Positions 4,831-5,475 of a stretch of 5,475 nt of DNA are shown in pieces; the first letter of the stretch is position 1; the number at the start of each line of letters is the position of its first letter. The DNA is from Granulicella sp. (lineage in GTDB: Bacteria; Acidobacteriota; Terriglobia; Terriglobales; Acidobacteriaceae): positions 1 to 5,475 of the forward strand of contig PKWK01000227.1 in NCBI GenBank assembly GCA_003133205.1, given 5' to 3'. The translations under genes were made by a program, and so were the position numbers. The notes beneath the pieces were generated by a model that saw only the letters and a program-made list of their open reading frames with translations, searched no databases and had not been told where the DNA came from.

Positions 4831-5475
4831 TGACGGCGCGGCTTCTGGATGCGGCGAAGACTGGGACGCGAGACGAAGTTGAAGTCGCGCCCTCGGATGT
4901 GGAAGAGCCAGGCGTCGAGGTGCGAACGGCGGTGGTGGTGAGTGCGGACGTGCGGTTGCGGCAGAGGCTGGTGTCGAGCTTGTCAGGGCTCCGCTGGCGA
5001 GTGCGGGAAGCGGGCGGCGGCGCTCAGGCGATGATGCATCTGGAGTTGCACGCGTCCGAGGCGATGCTGATCGACAACTGGCTGCCGGATCTGGAAGTGC
5101 GCGAGTTTACGGCCTACGTGAGGCTGTTGTATCCGGAGATGGACTTGTTATGTCTGGACGGCGAGCTGGGCGAGGAGCGTCGGAAAGGACTCGATCGGAG
5201 GGTTCGAAGTCCTCGGCGCAATGAGTTGCTGCATGCGATGCAAGAGGCGCGGGAGCCGATTGCGACGCGTGCCGGCGATGGAGCGGCGGAGTCCGTCGGC
5301 GGCGCGCTGATGCGTCGCGCGGAGGCTTACCGGCTGGCTGCGGATGGATCGGTGATCGATGGCAGCTTGCCGGCGGGAACAGCCACGCGCGATGCGATGT
5401 TGCCCGAGTTGGTGGGCGGGAGCGCTTGCATGCGCGAACTGGAAAGGTTGGTGCGGCTGGTGGCGCCGCGCTCGA
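4827..5475 (+). CDS. Sigma-54-dependent regulator, N-terminal part, with degenerate receiver (truncated by window end)
   Basis: 216 codons are visible and the frame is open to the edge. AGGAG (4818-4822) is 4 bases before the first ATG and 7 before the second (4830), so either may start it; the protein is otherwise identical. Residues about 33-145 resemble a receiver: TAVVVSAD (34-41) as strand 1, then MLIDNWLPDLE (80-90), where D83 aligns with the phosphoacceptor (compare LLDxxLPD). The switch Thr/Ser is replaced by D111 (LLCLDG), and the conserved Lys-Pro appears as S128-P129, so normal phospho-switching is doubtful. After a linker (about 146-192), LPELVGGSACMRELERLVRLVAP (193-214) matches the opening of a sigma-54 interaction AAA+ domain (compare LVGxSxxMxxVxxxIxxVA). 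The Walker motifs, GAFTGA loop and DNA-binding domain would lie beyond 5475. A 30-residue acidic N-terminal extension precedes the receiver. Divergent from the exported-protein gene. Confidence 0.85.
   Translation, partial: MMTARLLDAAKTGTRDEVEVAPSDVEEPGVEVRTAVVVSADVRLRQRLVSSLSGLRWRVREAGGGAQAMMHLELHASEAMLIDNWLPDLEVREFTAYVRLLYPEMDLLCLDGELGEERRKGLDRRVRSPRRNELLHAMQEAREPIATRAGDGAAESVGGALMRRAEAYRLAADGSVIDGSLPAGTATRDAMLPELVGGSACMRELERLVRLVAPRS

Overview
GC-rich bacterial DNA with six protein genes, one of them cut by the right edge. The style of the proteins (an ExuT-like hexuronate transporter beside a FadR-type regulator, an OmpR-type response regulator with an enlarged wing, a sigma-54 activator with a decayed receiver) suggests a heterotrophic soil bacterium. 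Acidobacteriota (Terriglobia, Granulicella/Edaphobacter/Terriglobus-like) is my best guess. That is inferred from protein resemblance only; no rRNA or other marker is present.

Left part (1-2383, minus strand): an MFS transporter of the anion:cation symporter family (1025-2383) is followed, 197 bases downstream on the same strand, by a GntR/FadR-family repressor with a metal-binding FCD domain (42-827). Together they look like a sugar-acid (hexuronate or aldonate) uptake and sensing pair. The transporter has a good Shine-Dalgarno, a plausible sigma-70 promoter and a strong leader palindrome at 2417-2440. The transporter-regulator gap holds two inverted repeats, one nested in the other on exactly the same centre (910-1015).

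Middle (2384-3586): a 396-base divergent intergenic region with a G-rich tract and short direct repeats precedes an OmpR/PhoB-type response regulator (2780-3586). Its stop overlaps by 8 bases the start of a 90-residue protein (3579-3851). That protein appears to be a histidine-kinase dimerisation/phosphoacceptor (DHp) helical hairpin with a clear H-box and no ATPase domain.

Right part (3852-5475): a convergent 249-residue exported or membrane-anchored protein of unknown function (3874-4623, minus) ends 22 bases from the DHp gene, with a hairpin over its stop. Divergent from it begins a sigma-54-dependent regulator (4827-5475, truncated), with a receiver-like domain that keeps its phosphoacceptor-type Asp but has lost the switch Thr and Lys, followed by the first residues of the AAA+ domain.

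The most interesting possibility is a signalling locus at 2780-5475 built from partial two-component modules: a canonical response regulator, a kinase-like phosphoacceptor without an ATPase, an envelope protein, and a sigma-54 activator with a decayed switch. No complete kinase is visible in the window. That these genes work together is inference from adjacency and from the RR-DHp translational overlap.
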